From Bittarella massiliensis (ex Durand et al. 2017) (GTDB lineage Bacteria > Bacillota > Clostridia > Oscillospirales > Ruminococcaceae), in assembly GCF_017566145.1 (NCBI RefSeq), contig NZ_JABFCL010000002.1, positions 310,001 to 374,000 on the forward strand: a stretch of 64,000 nucleotides of DNA. The letters run 5' to 3'. This document shows positions 33,397 through 42,286 of this stretch, in pieces. Positions within the stretch are counted from its first letter, which is position 1, and each line of letters begins with the position of its first letter. Position numbers and translations under genes: made by a program. The notes beneath the pieces are model-generated. The model made no database searches and was not told the DNA's origin. It saw only the letters and a list, made by a program, of their open reading frames with translations.

Positions 33397-34530
33397 ATGC
33401 GGCGGTTTGGGGAGAGAGGACACCGCCTGGCGCAGGCGGCGCGGGCGGGGTCGAGGCGCATTTTTTGCGGGGCCCTCGCCCTCTGGGTGGGGGTGATGGC
33501 CTTTTCGCCCCAGAAAAATATCCCCACCACCCTGAAAGAGCGCACCCCGGTGCTCATCGACTGCGACCCGGGGGGAGACGACATTCTGGCCCTCGGCCTG
33601 GCTGCCGGGGCGGACCTTCTGGACGTGCGGGGGATCACCCTCTGCAGCGGCGCGGGGACCCTGGCCCAGACCGGCCGCAGCGGCTTGACGGCAGCGGCCT
33701 ACTTTGCCCTTTGCTGCCCGGTGGCCCTGGGCTCCACCCGCAACTCGGCGGGGGAGGCCGTCATCTGGGGGGAGGACACCGGCCCCACCGGCGCTGGAAA
33801 CCTGGTTCTCCCCTTTGGGGGAGAGACGCATTATGACCCCCGCCCCGCCTGGGAGCTGATGTACGAGACCGCTGTCCAGGAGGGGGGCGCGCTGCAGGTC
33901 CTCTGCCTGGGCCCCCTGACCAATCTGGCCCGGGCGCTGGAAGAGCACCCCGACCTGCCGCGGTACATCCAGCGGGTCGTCTTTTCGGCGGGCAGTGTCT
34001 CCCTGACGGAAAATGGGGCGATGGCCGGGGCGGGGAGGGACGCCAACGGCCCGGCCGACCCAGCTGCCCTGCAGAAGGTGCTCGCCAGTGGCATCCCCCT
34101 GGTGATGATCGATGCGTCTGTCTTTTTGAGCGATCACGGCAGCCAGAAGGACCTGTGGACCCTCTTTGCCAGCCAGCCCAAGTTCTTTGACGCCCTTTGG
34201 AGTTACTGGGATGAAAGAGGAAAGCGCAACTTTGACGCCGGCACCCTCCCGCTGGACGGCATTGCGGCGGTCTCCCTGCTCATCGACGAGACCACCCTGC
34301 TTCTCAAACCGGCCGACCTGGGCTACTGTGAGGGGCCGGTGACAGGGCCCGACGGCGCACCCCTGGACGGGCAGGGGCGGGTGACAGTCAGATTCACAGT
34401 CGAGGGGGAGAGCCCCCACCGGGTGGCTGTGACCTGCGCCATGTGGGACTGGCAGGGCACGACCGCCCCGGCGCCGGTGGTTTTGCTCTATCAGTGCCGC
34501 AACCTTTTGGGCAGCGCAGCGGCGCTGTGA
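33397..34530 (+). CDS. Membrane-anchored nucleoside-hydrolase-like protein 3
   Basis: A 377-aa paralogue: anchor ALALWVGVMAFSPQ, motif VLIDCDPGGDDILALGLA, then LCLGPLTNLARALEEHPDLP. As in copy 1, Asp is kept but His lost in the late pair (TLPLDGIAAV), and the GN asparagine is Ala (CSGAGTL). It shares long near-identical stretches with copy 2 (AGADLLDVRGIT), showing recent tandem duplication of the pair. AAAGGGGGAGAGGGAG precedes the ATG. The C-terminus (DGQGRVTVRFTVEGESPHRV) resembles that of copy 2. Confidence 0.8.
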   Translation: MRRFGERGHRLAQAARAGSRRIFCGALALWVGVMAFSPQKNIPTTLKERTPVLIDCDPGGDDILALGLAAGADLLDVRGITLCSGAGTLAQTGRSGLTAAAYFALCCPVALGSTRNSAGEAVIWGEDTGPTGAGNLVLPFGGETHYDPRPAWELMYETAVQEGGALQVLCLGPLTNLARALEEHPDLPRYIQRVVFSAGSVSLTENGAMAGAGRDANGPADPAALQKVLASGIPLVMIDASVFLSDHGSQKDLWTLFASQPKFFDALWSYWDERGKRNFDAGTLPLDGIAAVSLLIDETTLLLKPADLGYCEGPVTGPDGAPLDGQGRVTVRFTVEGESPHRVAVTCAMWDWQGTTAPAPVVLLYQCRNLLGSAAAL

Positions 34531-34567
34531 CAGTGAATAGAAGATAGAAGAGAGACGGGGTGTTTGT

Positions 34568-35788
34568 GTGAACCTGCTCAAGAAGGGAAAAAGCAAAAAA
34601 CAGGTGCTGGCGATCTGCGCGGCCACGGTGGCCTGTGCGGCCGCAGCGCTGGCGCTGACCGGCAAGGTGGCCGCCAAAAAGATTCAGGACATCCCCGAGG
34701 TGGCGGGGCGAAACGGCCTGACCCACATCGAGTCGGTCTTTCGCCGGCAAAACGGCGAGGGGTATGTCCTGCTGACCCGGGTGTTTCGCTGCCCCAATCC
34801 CAAGGGCCCGGGACAGGCCTACAACCTGAGCGATGAGGAGATCAGCTACCTGCTCATTGACCTGCAGCGAAACATCCCCCAGGTGGCGCTGGAGGTGGGC
34901 GGTCAGCGCGTCGAGAGCGACCCGGAGCAGGTGGACGTCCACTACAACTGGGTGGCCGATCGGTTCTTCGCCTACTACACGGTGCCGGTGGGGCCGATCG
35001 GAGAGGCCGGGAGCGCCTACCTCACCTTAAACGACAGCGGGCAGAAGGAGCGGCCGGTCATCGACCTCTCCGACCAGCCGGAGGCAGTGCAGACGGTGCA
35101 GCTGGAGGGCGGCCGCTCGGTGGAGATTCGGGTCCAGTCGGCCAGTGCGGACGGCCGCAACCTGCTGGTGGAGTGCCTGTCCGACGGCGAGACCCAGATG
35201 GTCTACCCCGCCCTGGCCGACCTGGGGATGGCCGGCACCAACTGGCGGGCCCAGGAGACGGTGGAGAGCGTGCTGGAACAGGGCGAGGAGAGGAGCCTCT
35301 CCCTCTACACCCTCAAGCGGGTCCCCTCCATCTACGAGCTCTTCTACCGCACCCCCAAGGTCTGGTACATGACCTTTGACAACCTGGCGGAGACCGTCTA
35401 CGCCACTGCCGACGAGGCGGTGGCCATCCCCAACCCGGCGGAGGGGGAGACCATCGAGCTGAACACCCCCTTTACCGTGGGCGGGCAGCAGTACCGCCTG
35501 AGCGCCGTCAAGCGATCAGGTGGGACGCTCTTCACCACGGTGGAGACCTATGGCGAGACCTCGTCCATCGTCACCCTCAAGGCAAATGTGGGCCCCGCCG
35601 GGAAATGGGCGGAGTACCAACAGCCCGCCATCACCTACGAGCTGCGGGGGGCAGCGGCAAAAGGCACCTCCAGCCAACAGTTGGAAGTTCTCACCTCCCA
35701 GCCGGAGGGGATCGCCCTGGAGTTTATGCCCTACCAGGCGCGAGTCAAGTGGGGGTGGCCCGGCATCGTCCTCCCTCCGGAAAAGTAA
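34568..35788 (+). CDS. Exported hypothetical protein, 406 aa
   Basis: A basic N-terminus and one hydrophobic helix (LAICAATVACAAAALALTG) are followed by a beta-rich extracellular region (about 370 residues) with no family I recognise. The GTG at 34568 follows GAGAGACGGGG at 7 bp. It is the last gene of the operon with three nucleoside-hydrolase-like genes, 37 bp after the third, so it probably works with them at the cell surface (inference). Confidence 0.75.
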   Translation: MNLLKKGKSKKQVLAICAATVACAAAALALTGKVAAKKIQDIPEVAGRNGLTHIESVFRRQNGEGYVLLTRVFRCPNPKGPGQAYNLSDEEISYLLIDLQRNIPQVALEVGGQRVESDPEQVDVHYNWVADRFFAYYTVPVGPIGEAGSAYLTLNDSGQKERPVIDLSDQPEAVQTVQLEGGRSVEIRVQSASADGRNLLVECLSDGETQMVYPALADLGMAGTNWRAQETVESVLEQGEERSLSLYTLKRVPSIYELFYRTPKVWYMTFDNLAETVYATADEAVAIPNPAEGETIELNTPFTVGGQQYRLSAVKRSGGTLFTTVETYGETSSIVTLKANVGPAGKWAEYQQPAITYELRGAAAKGTSSQQLEVLTSQPEGIALEFMPYQARVKWGWPGIVLPPEK

Positions 35789-35802
35789 ACGCCTGCAAAG
35801 AG

Positions 35803-35850
35803 CAGCGGCCCGCCGCCCCACATTTCGGGGCGGCGGGCCGCTGTCGTTTG
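35803..35850 (+). terminator. Intrinsic terminator of the operon
   Basis: CAGCGGCCCGCCGCCCC / GGGGCGGCGGGCCGCTG with a 7-base loop, followed by TCGTTT. Confidence 0.8.
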
Positions 35851-36277
35851 CGCCCAGAAGCGGTGGGAGAGGGATGCGGCGAAGGAGGGCTGCTCCCTTG
35901 GGCAGAGGGGAGAAGAGGCCCCGTTTCCGGTGGACGGGGCCGGCCCCGCAGCGGCGATGGCAAAAAACGGCAGAGGAGGGATTCTCCCGCGGCTCTGGCG
36001 GAGACCTCCTTTTTCAACCGGCGCGCCTCCCTCCCTTTGGCCGGTGGCATGTGGGGACTCCGTCCGGCCGAAAGGTTTTTTGCTTTTGACGGCGGGCGAG
36101 ACCCCGGCGAGGAGGGGAAGGGCCCCTCGCCGGGGACCTCTCTCAACAGGACAGCCCGGCTGTCTGCGGGGGAAGGGGGAAAGCGACAGCGGGCCCGGCT
36201 ACCTGCCGTGGGGCAGGGGCCGGGCCCGCTGTTTCAAAGGGAAAGGAGAAGGAAAGGCAGGTGAAAAGAGAGGTCTC
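35851..36277. other. GC-rich intergenic region, no gene
   Basis: About 430 bp between convergent operons. No frame here has a ribosome site or sensible protein; the long plus-strand frame starting at 35930 is a shadow of the transglutaminase-like gene. A strong stem ACAGCGGGCCCGG / CCGGGCCCGCTGT with an inner CTGCC/GGCAG stem (36186-36232) may end transcription from the right. Confidence 0.6.
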
Positions 36278-38983
36278 TCACCAGAGGGCGTGGAGGAAGC
36301 GGAAGGAGAGCTTTTTAAAGATATTTTGGTCTTTGGACACCGAGCGGATGAATCGGTCGACAAAGACCAGGAATTCGCGAAACTGCTCCGGCGTCATCTG
36401 GTGCTGGCTGAAGCCGGCCTCCAGCACCAGCTCGATGATGGGCAGGGCCTCGCCGTGCGCCAGGTGATCGCCAAAGGCCACCTCGATGCTGCTGGCCATC
36501 CCGTAGTAGGAGTGGGCGTGGGTGTAGCCGAAGGAGAAGAAGTCCAACGCCTGCAGCAGATAGCGGTAGAGGCGGATGATGTTGCGGCGGGGCTCGTCGG
36601 TCTCCAGGGAGCGCTTGAAGCGGTGAATTCGCACAAACCGGCGCAGGGCCAGAAAGACGGCGGCGACGGCGGCCAGGCCGCCCAGCCAGGCGATGCCGGT
36701 CCAGACGATGGTGGTCCAGGGGGCGTTTTTAAAGGGCCGCCGCCAGTTGTCAAAGGCGGAGAGGGGATCGTCCACCCCGCCAAAGGTGACGCTGCCCCCG
36801 CCGATGCTGTCGCTGGGGTCGCCGCTGCCGGCGCCGCCCCCGCTGGAGACGATGGGCGGCGCCACCTCGCCGTCCACCACGGGCAGGGTGTCGTACTCGA
36901 TGGAGCGGTCGGGGGTCATCTCCACCGGCACCCAGCCAAAGCCGTCCAGGTAGATCTCCACCCAGGCGTGCATGGCGCTGCCGTTGACCATGGTGCCCCG
37001 CCGCTCCACCAGGGCGGTGACCCCCAACAGGGGCTGCTCGATGGGGACCTTTTCGTCCTCCAGCCCGCGGCCGCTCAAGGCCTGGGGGGTGAGGGCATAG
37101 CCCTCCACATAGCGGGCGGGCACGCCGGCCACGCGCAGCATCATGGCGCCGGCCGAGGCGAAGTGGGTGGCAAAGCCGCTGTCTTGCTGGGTGAGGAAGT
37201 GCTCGATGAAGTCCTGCCCGTCGGGGGTGGAACCGGGGGCGGGGTTGTAGTGGTAGTGCTCGCTCAAATAGCTGCGGACCAAGTCGGTGTAGGTGGCCAG
37301 GTCGCCCGCCTCTGCCAGGGCCTGGGGGGTGAAGAGCTCGTCGGTGAGCGCCTCCTGAATGTTGTCGGGCACCTGGGTGTAGGTCTGGTAGACAAAGCGG
37401 CGGTAAGCCGCCTCCCGCCGGGCGTAAGCCGCCGCGTCGCGGTCGCGCTGCGCCGCCTCCTGCAGGGGGGTGTCCATGTCTGCCCCCAGCAGGTTGGGAG
37501 CGGTGTAAAAGTCAAAGTCGTAGGAGCCGGCCCAGCGGTTGTTGTCGGTCCAGATGGTGCTGTCCAGGTCGGTCTGGGCGGTCTCCCGCGGGGGTATCTC
37601 CTCCCCCTCGGAGAGGAGGGAGGGATCGATCTCTTCCCCGATGTACCAGGGGTAGACCGCGCCGTAGGGCACGTAGGTGAACTGCTTGAGGGCGGTGTCC
37701 TTGAGCCCCTCCACCGAGATGGTGGCGTGGGAGAGGTAGACCCCCTTGAGCACCGGGTTGTCGATGGTATCGCAGAGGGCGATGTAGTCGCTGGGAAGGT
37801 TTTGGGGGGAGGTCTCGGCCTCGGCGAAGAGGGACCCGAAATCCTGCTGGCCCGCCCGCTCGGCCTCCTCGTCCAGGGTGTCCCACCGGTCCCCCCGGTA
37901 GACCCCGCCCACATACCCCTTGAGGTAGATGGACTGGCCCAGGGTGGGGGTGCGGATCATCAGGTCGTTGGCGGCGTCGTAGTTGCGCCAGATGCCCAGG
38001 CGGCCCAACTGCCCGTGGTAGAGGTTGAGGATGCGGCTGGGCTGTTTCTCCATCGACACCTCAGAGAGCTTGCGCCCGGTGCCGTTGCGAAAGGCCGTAA
38101 AGGCCTGGCTGTTGTACAGTGGCGGCGAGATGATGAGCCCGCCTGCCGCCAGGCAGCAGAGGCAGAGGCCGATGAGGATACAGCCGCTCTTGAGGGCGGT
38201 GGCATAGCGGTAGCCGTAATTTCGGTAGTCAACCCGGAAGATGCGTGATTTTTTCTCGATTTTTTCGGAGAAGTCCCTCTTTGCGCGGGGGTGCCGGGTG
38301 GCCAGGTGCAGAGAGAGCACCAGCGCGTAGGAGGCGGCCAGCAGCAGGAAGGGGAGGTAGGAGGGGGTGAGGCCGTAGAAAAGCCCCGGGAGCAGCGGCA
38401 GAAAGGTGGCCGCCAGGTAGAGAAAGATGTTGGGCCGGTAGAGGATGGCCACCCCGATGACAAAGAGGACGCAGCAGAGGGCAAAGGTTACAAAGAAGCG
38501 CTCGCTGGAGGGCAGTTCGCAGAGGGGTGGGATCCGGTAGGGGATCAAAAATTCAAAGGTGTGCCAGTTGAGCAGCTCGATGACCCGGTTGTAAAACATC
38601 TCAAAGCCGAAAAAGAGGGCGTCGCTTTTAAAGAGGCCAAAGGAGACGGCGGCAAAGAGGATCGCCCCTGTCCCCGCCAGGGGGTATTTAAAGAGGGTGT
38701 AGAGCAGGCAGACCCCCACCAGGCAGAGCCCCAGCGCCACCGGGGAGACAAGGCCCACCGGCAGCTGGTAGAGGGTGAGGAAGCTGGCCAAAAAGGAGAG
38801 GGAGCAGAGCCCCAGCAAAAACAGCCGCACATACCACCGGGCTTGAGGGGCCCGCCGCTCCAGGGCGAGGGAGGTGTCCCGCAAAAGGGCGATGTCGTCC
38901 CCCTCCAGCGGGGGGAGAGGCGCCGGATGGCGCAGCCTGTACAGGAGGGAGGGTTTCTTGCCGCGCTTTTTCTTCGCTTTCAA
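36278..38983 (-). CDS. Transglutaminase-like membrane protein lacking the catalytic Cys
   Basis: A 901-aa TgpA-like protein with about seven N-terminal membrane helices (residues 50-300), a large extracellular transglutaminase-like domain, a further membrane helix (IVWTGIAWLGGLAAVAAVFL) and a DUF4129-like cytoplasmic tail. The active-site segment reads DSGFATHFASAGAMMLRVAG: the expected Cys (GYC or GFC) is Ala, codon GCC at 37169-37171. The His remains in SAMHAWVEIYLDGFGWVPVE. The enzyme is therefore probably inactive and may have a binding or structural role. TTG start at 38983 behind AGGGGGG. Third gene of the moxR-DUF58 operon. Confidence 0.85.
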   Translation of the reverse strand: MKAKKKRGKKPSLLYRLRHPAPLPPLEGDDIALLRDTSLALERRAPQARWYVRLFLLGLCSLSFLASFLTLYQLPVGLVSPVALGLCLVGVCLLYTLFKYPLAGTGAILFAAVSFGLFKSDALFFGFEMFYNRVIELLNWHTFEFLIPYRIPPLCELPSSERFFVTFALCCVLFVIGVAILYRPNIFLYLAATFLPLLPGLFYGLTPSYLPFLLLAASYALVLSLHLATRHPRAKRDFSEKIEKKSRIFRVDYRNYGYRYATALKSGCILIGLCLCCLAAGGLIISPPLYNSQAFTAFRNGTGRKLSEVSMEKQPSRILNLYHGQLGRLGIWRNYDAANDLMIRTPTLGQSIYLKGYVGGVYRGDRWDTLDEEAERAGQQDFGSLFAEAETSPQNLPSDYIALCDTIDNPVLKGVYLSHATISVEGLKDTALKQFTYVPYGAVYPWYIGEEIDPSLLSEGEEIPPRETAQTDLDSTIWTDNNRWAGSYDFDFYTAPNLLGADMDTPLQEAAQRDRDAAAYARREAAYRRFVYQTYTQVPDNIQEALTDELFTPQALAEAGDLATYTDLVRSYLSEHYHYNPAPGSTPDGQDFIEHFLTQQDSGFATHFASAGAMMLRVAGVPARYVEGYALTPQALSGRGLEDEKVPIEQPLLGVTALVERRGTMVNGSAMHAWVEIYLDGFGWVPVEMTPDRSIEYDTLPVVDGEVAPPIVSSGGGAGSGDPSDSIGGGSVTFGGVDDPLSAFDNWRRPFKNAPWTTIVWTGIAWLGGLAAVAAVFLALRRFVRIHRFKRSLETDEPRRNIIRLYRYLLQALDFFSFGYTHAHSYYGMASSIEVAFGDHLAHGEALPIIELVLEAGFSQHQMTPEQFREFLVFVDRFIRSVSKDQNIFKKLSFRFLHALW

Positions 38984-38999
38984 ATTCCAGTCCCCCCTC

Positions 39000-40190
39000 T
39001 CACAGAATCAGGGCCTGCAGGGCCCCTTCCGGGTGGTCGGAGTCCACGCAGACGCAGCGGATGCCGTACCGGTCCAGCACCGGCATGTCGCAGTGGTCGA
39101 AGTCGTGGATGTAGAAAAAGGTGAAGGGCTCCCGGTGCTCCATCCCCATCTGCTCAATGGGGCCGGTCTCGATGATGGGGGACAGGTAGAGCACCTGGGC
39201 GTTTTGGGCCACAGTGAAGTTTTGGCAGTAGGCCTGCAGGGCGTAGATCTGCTCGGTGTAGCTGGCGGCGTCGAAGAGGTCGTCCAGGCAGCCAAATAAG
39301 TCGGCCTCGTCGGTGATCCGGTGGGAGGCGAGGCCCCCGTTTTGCAGGTCGTACCAGTAGACGGTGTGTTCGATCCCCTCCTGCAAAAAGAGGGGGGAGA
39401 GGACGCAGAGGGTCTCCAGGATGGCGTCTAGGTAGTTTTTGTCCTCCCGCGAGCCGGAGACCCGGTAGAGCTCCAAAAAGATGCAGGTGGTGTCCTGCAG
39501 GGGGAAGCTCGACTCCTTGACAATCATCTCCCCGGCCTTGGCGGTGAGCTTCCAGTGAATGTGGTTGATCCGGTCGCCGGGTTGGTATTCCCGCAGCTTG
39601 AAGGTCTCGGAGGAATCGTCCCCCCGCCGGTGGCGGGAGAAGGTGTTGCTGTCGGGCACGTGGCGGAAAAAGTCCATCCCAATGCGGGCGGCCGAGTCCA
39701 CAAAGGCGGGCAACACCGGCAGCACAAAGCGGCTGCCGGGATCCAGTTGGATGCAGGTGATCCCCAAAAAGTCGTACAGCCGCACCTCGCCCAGGGCAAA
39801 GGTGATTTTACCGGTGTGGCGGGGGGCCACCGAATAGGAGATGGTCTGGGTGTTTTTGGAGAAGATGGGGGTCTCTACCACCGTTTTGTTGGGGTCGCCG
39901 TAGAACTGGTGGCGGGCCAGCAGCTCCGCCTGGCAGCGGGCGACGGGAAAGCGCCCCCGGTTTTTGATCTGCAGCTGCAGGGAAAACGCCTCGCCCCGCC
40001 CCAGGGAGTGGGGGCCGGGCAGCAGCTCCACCTCGATTTTTTTGGCGCAGTGGCGCAACAGCAGGTAGAGCCCCAGGGGGAGCAGCAGCGCCATGACAAA
40101 GGCCAACATGGACAGGTACTCCCGGTAGGAGAAGGCGAACACAGCCATGGCGACACAGAACGCCCCGTAGATGATGCGCGCTTTTTTCAC
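39000..40190 (-). CDS. DUF58 protein
   Basis: A 396-aa protein with two N-terminal membrane helices (YGAFCVAMAVFAFS and LAFVMALLLPLGLYLLL) and the DUF58 hallmark LREYQPGDRINHIHWKLTAK, a von Willebrand-A-like core. DUF58 proteins nearly always accompany a MoxR ATPase, which is thought to remodel or activate them. GTG start at 40190 with AAAGGGG upstream, 24 bp after moxR. Confidence 0.9.
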   Translation of the reverse strand: MKKARIIYGAFCVAMAVFAFSYREYLSMLAFVMALLLPLGLYLLLRHCAKKIEVELLPGPHSLGRGEAFSLQLQIKNRGRFPVARCQAELLARHQFYGDPNKTVVETPIFSKNTQTISYSVAPRHTGKITFALGEVRLYDFLGITCIQLDPGSRFVLPVLPAFVDSAARIGMDFFRHVPDSNTFSRHRRGDDSSETFKLREYQPGDRINHIHWKLTAKAGEMIVKESSFPLQDTTCIFLELYRVSGSREDKNYLDAILETLCVLSPLFLQEGIEHTVYWYDLQNGGLASHRITDEADLFGCLDDLFDAASYTEQIYALQAYCQNFTVAQNAQVLYLSPIIETGPIEQMGMEHREPFTFFYIHDFDHCDMPVLDRYGIRCVCVDSDHPEGALQALIL

Positions 40191-40214
40191 GGGAACATCC
40201 CCTTTCGGCGTCTT

Positions 40215-41180
40215 CTACTGCTGATCCAGCAGGCTCTCGGTGATCTGTGGGGCTGGGGTGTCGTTGAGAATCTCCTGCAGCAGGGTCTTGGCGGTGACCC
40301 CGCCGACCCGCGCCTTGGAACCCAGCACCAACCGGTGTGCACCCACGTCGAAGAAGGTATCCTGCACGTCGTCGGGCACCACAAAGTCGCGGCCGTAGAG
40401 GTAGGCCATGGCCTTGGCCATCCGAATGTGGGCCAGGGCGCCGCGGGGACTCATCCCCAGGGTGATCATGGCGTGGTTGCGGGTGGCCTCGGTCAGCTGG
40501 GCCACATATTCGTAGATGGCCTTGTGCACGGTGACCAGCTGGGTCTCCCGCTGCATCTGCAAAATCTCCTCCCGGCTGGCCTGGGGAATGACCTGGTCCA
40601 GCGGGTTGCTGTCGTGGCGGCGCTCCATGATGGTGATGGTGCTCTCCACATCGGGGTAGCCCATGGAGAGGCAGATGAGAAACCGGTCCAGCTGCGATTC
40701 GGGCAGGATCTGGGTGCCTGCCGAGCCCACCGGGTTCTCGGTGGCGATGACGATGAAGGGCTTGGGGGTCTCGCGGGTGACCCCATCGACGGTGATGCGG
40801 CCCTCTTCCATCACCTCCAGCAGGGCCGACTGGGTCTTGGAGGAGGTGCGGTTGATCTCGTCGGCCAAAAAGAGGTTGCAGACTGCCGCACCGGGCTTGT
40901 ACTCAAAATCGCCCAGCTGCTTGTTGTAGATGGTGAAGCCGGTGATGTCCGAGGGCATGACGTCGGGGGTGAACTGCATGCGGTGGTAGTCCAGCGAGAG
41001 GGCCTTGGAGAAGGCCATGGCCAGGGTGGTCTTGCCCACGCCGGGGATGTCGTCGAGAAGGACGTGGCCTTGGGCCAACAGGGCCATGAGAATTTTGGCG
41101 GCGATGTCGTCCTTGCCGACCACCGCCTTTTTGATTTCAGAAAGGATGCTTTGCGCCTTGGGATTGTATGTGTGCTCCAT
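40215..41180 (-). CDS. MoxR-family AAA+ ATPase
   Basis: A 321-aa AAA+ ATPase. Walker A is DDIPGVGKTT, Walker B NLFLADEINR, sensor 1 lies in VIATENPVGSAGTQILPES, and sensor 2 is near MSPRGALAHIRMAKA. It acts as a chaperone-like ATPase for the DUF58 protein and its partners. The ATG at 41180 with GGGAG upstream is chosen over an in-frame extension to 41294 that lacks a site. First gene of the operon, under the promoter at 41270-41298. Confidence 0.93.
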   Translation of the reverse strand: MEHTYNPKAQSILSEIKKAVVGKDDIAAKILMALLAQGHVLLDDIPGVGKTTLAMAFSKALSLDYHRMQFTPDVMPSDITGFTIYNKQLGDFEYKPGAAVCNLFLADEINRTSSKTQSALLEVMEEGRITVDGVTRETPKPFIVIATENPVGSAGTQILPESQLDRFLICLSMGYPDVESTITIMERRHDSNPLDQVIPQASREEILQMQRETQLVTVHKAIYEYVAQLTEATRNHAMITLGMSPRGALAHIRMAKAMAYLYGRDFVVPDDVQDTFFDVGAHRLVLGSKARVGGVTAKTLLQEILNDTPAPQITESLLDQQ

Positions 41181-41269
41181 GCTTTCACTCCCTTTTTGAT
41201 CTGTCCGTGCGGCCGCCTGTCTGCCTTCCCGCGAGATGGGGCGGCATGGCGTCTGTTTGCTATAATAAC

Positions 41270-41336
41270 AGTATATATGAGCATATTTTTTCATACAACC
41301 TGACGAAGGTTACAAAGTGTTACAGTTGGGTTACAG
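41270..41336 (-). promoter_or_regulatory. moxR operon promoter with phased upstream repeats
   Basis: On the minus strand: TTGTAT (41293-41298), 17 bp, TATACT (41270-41275). Directly upstream of the -35 are three copies of TGTAA (plus-strand TTACA at 41310, 41320 and 41331) at 10-11 bp spacing, on one helix face, as expected for an OmpR/PhoB-type activator site. Confidence 0.6.
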
Positions 41337-41373
41337 CAAAGGGGAAGGATAGAAAAGAGAGGGGCAGATTTGG

Positions 41374-41402
41374 TTGACAAACAGGCCTAAATGGGCTAAA
41401 AT
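41374..41402 (+). promoter_or_regulatory. Promoter of tRNA-Pro
   Basis: TTGACA-17-TAAAAT, 64 bp before the tRNA. An 8-bp inverted repeat TGTGTTAC / GTAACACA (41411-41457) lies in the leader. Confidence 0.8.
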
Positions 41403-41465
41403 ATAATAGCTGTGTTACGAATATCCAGCAATTTTTGGTGTGCTGCGCTGTAACACAAAGGCTGA

Positions 41466-41542
41466 CGAGGCGTAGCTCAGTTTGGTAGAGTGCCTGGTTT
41501 GGGACCAGGATGCCGCAGGTTCAAGTCCTGTCGCCTCGACCA
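41466..41542 (+). tRNA. tRNA-Pro (UGG)
   Basis: Acceptor stem CGAGGCG/CGCCTCG, anticodon loop TTTGGGA between CCTGG and CCAGG, T arm GCAGGTTCAAGTCCTGT, encoded CCA end. Confidence 0.96.
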
Positions 41543-41551
41543 ATTTTTTTG

Positions 41552-41580
41552 TTGACAACGCAAAAGGAAGATGGTATAAT
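41552..41580 (+). promoter_or_regulatory. Promoter between tRNA-Pro and tRNA-Thr
   Basis: Consensus TTGACA-17-TATAAT, 20 bp before the tRNA-Thr gene. Confidence 0.9.
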
Positions 41581-41599
41581 CCATACCGTTGTCACATTT

Positions 41600-41675
41600 G
41601 CTGGTGTAGCTCAGTTGGTAGAGCAGCTGATTTGTAATCAGCAGGTCGGGGGTTCAAGTCCGTCCACCAGCTCCA
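41600..41675 (+). tRNA. tRNA-Thr (UGU)
   Basis: Acceptor GCTGGTG/CACCAGC, anticodon loop TTTGTAA, T loop GTTCAAGTC, encoded CCA. Confidence 0.96.
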
Positions 41676-41715
41676 TTGAAAAGAGCCGGCCAATGTGGCT
41701 ACTAAAATAAAATAT

Positions 41716-41800
41716 GGTGGAGTTCCCGAGTGGCCAAAGGGGGCAGACTGTAAATCTGTTGCGTTTCGCTTCGATGGTTCGAATCCATCCTCCACCACCA
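41716..41800 (+). tRNA. tRNA-Tyr (GUA)
   Basis: Class II tRNA with long variable arm. Acceptor GGTGGAG/CTCCACC, anticodon GTA in CAGACTGTAAATCTG, T arm GATGGTTCGAATCCATC, encoded CCA. Confidence 0.95.
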
Positions 41801-41806
41801 GATTAT

Positions 41807-41842
41807 GTGCCTGATTTTACTGTCAGGCACATTTTTCTTAGT
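41807..41842 (+). terminator. Terminator after the tRNA cluster
   Basis: GTGCCTGA-N8-TCAGGCAC followed by ATTTTTCTT. Related hairpins recur at 47728 and 53707. Confidence 0.85.
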
Positions 41843-41935
41843 ATTCATGCGGGTTTGCGGGCTTTTTTTCGTTCCAAAAAAGGATTGGCGTCCCGTTACT
41901 GTCATCCCTGTTTTAAGAGATATTTGCAAAGATAA

Positions 41936-41981
41936 GCGGAGTTTCTGCCTGATTTTTCAGGCCGGAGGCCCCGCTTTTTTG
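41936..41981 (+). terminator. Second terminator
   Basis: GCGG...CCGC outer stem with GCCTG/CAGGC inner stem, followed by six T. The following 41982-42286 stretch has no gene; it resembles leader DNA in front of ICE parM-like genes. Confidence 0.65.
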
Positions 41982-42286
41982 CGTTTACCACTCTTTTTTT
42001 CCACTGTCGGAAGTGTAGAAGTTTCCGGCAGTTTCATAGATAGATTGACGAAACCGGGAGTCTGGACCATTTCAAACCCTCAAGACACAAGGGGGTAGTG
42101 CGCCCTTTTTTAGAACCTCTCCGGCAGGCCGGCCGGGGAGGTTTTCCGCTTTCCCCCTCTCCCAGACCCTTACCCCCTAAATTGCTTACTTGGCTGGGAA
42201 AGAACAAGATTCTCTCCAGCAAGCTTACTCCAAACCAGTAAACCTTCCAAGTTTTCAACAATCGTCAAGAAAGGATGATTAAAACC

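Noticed and set aside
35930..38248. 772-codon plus-strand frame opposite the transglutaminase-like gene
   Set aside because: Low-complexity Gly/Val/Ala/His composition, no ribosome site, opposite a gene with clear membrane and domain structure.
39555..41303. 582-codon plus-strand frame opposite DUF58 and moxR
   Set aside because: Same antisense artefact; MoxR and DUF58 motifs are unambiguous on the minus strand.
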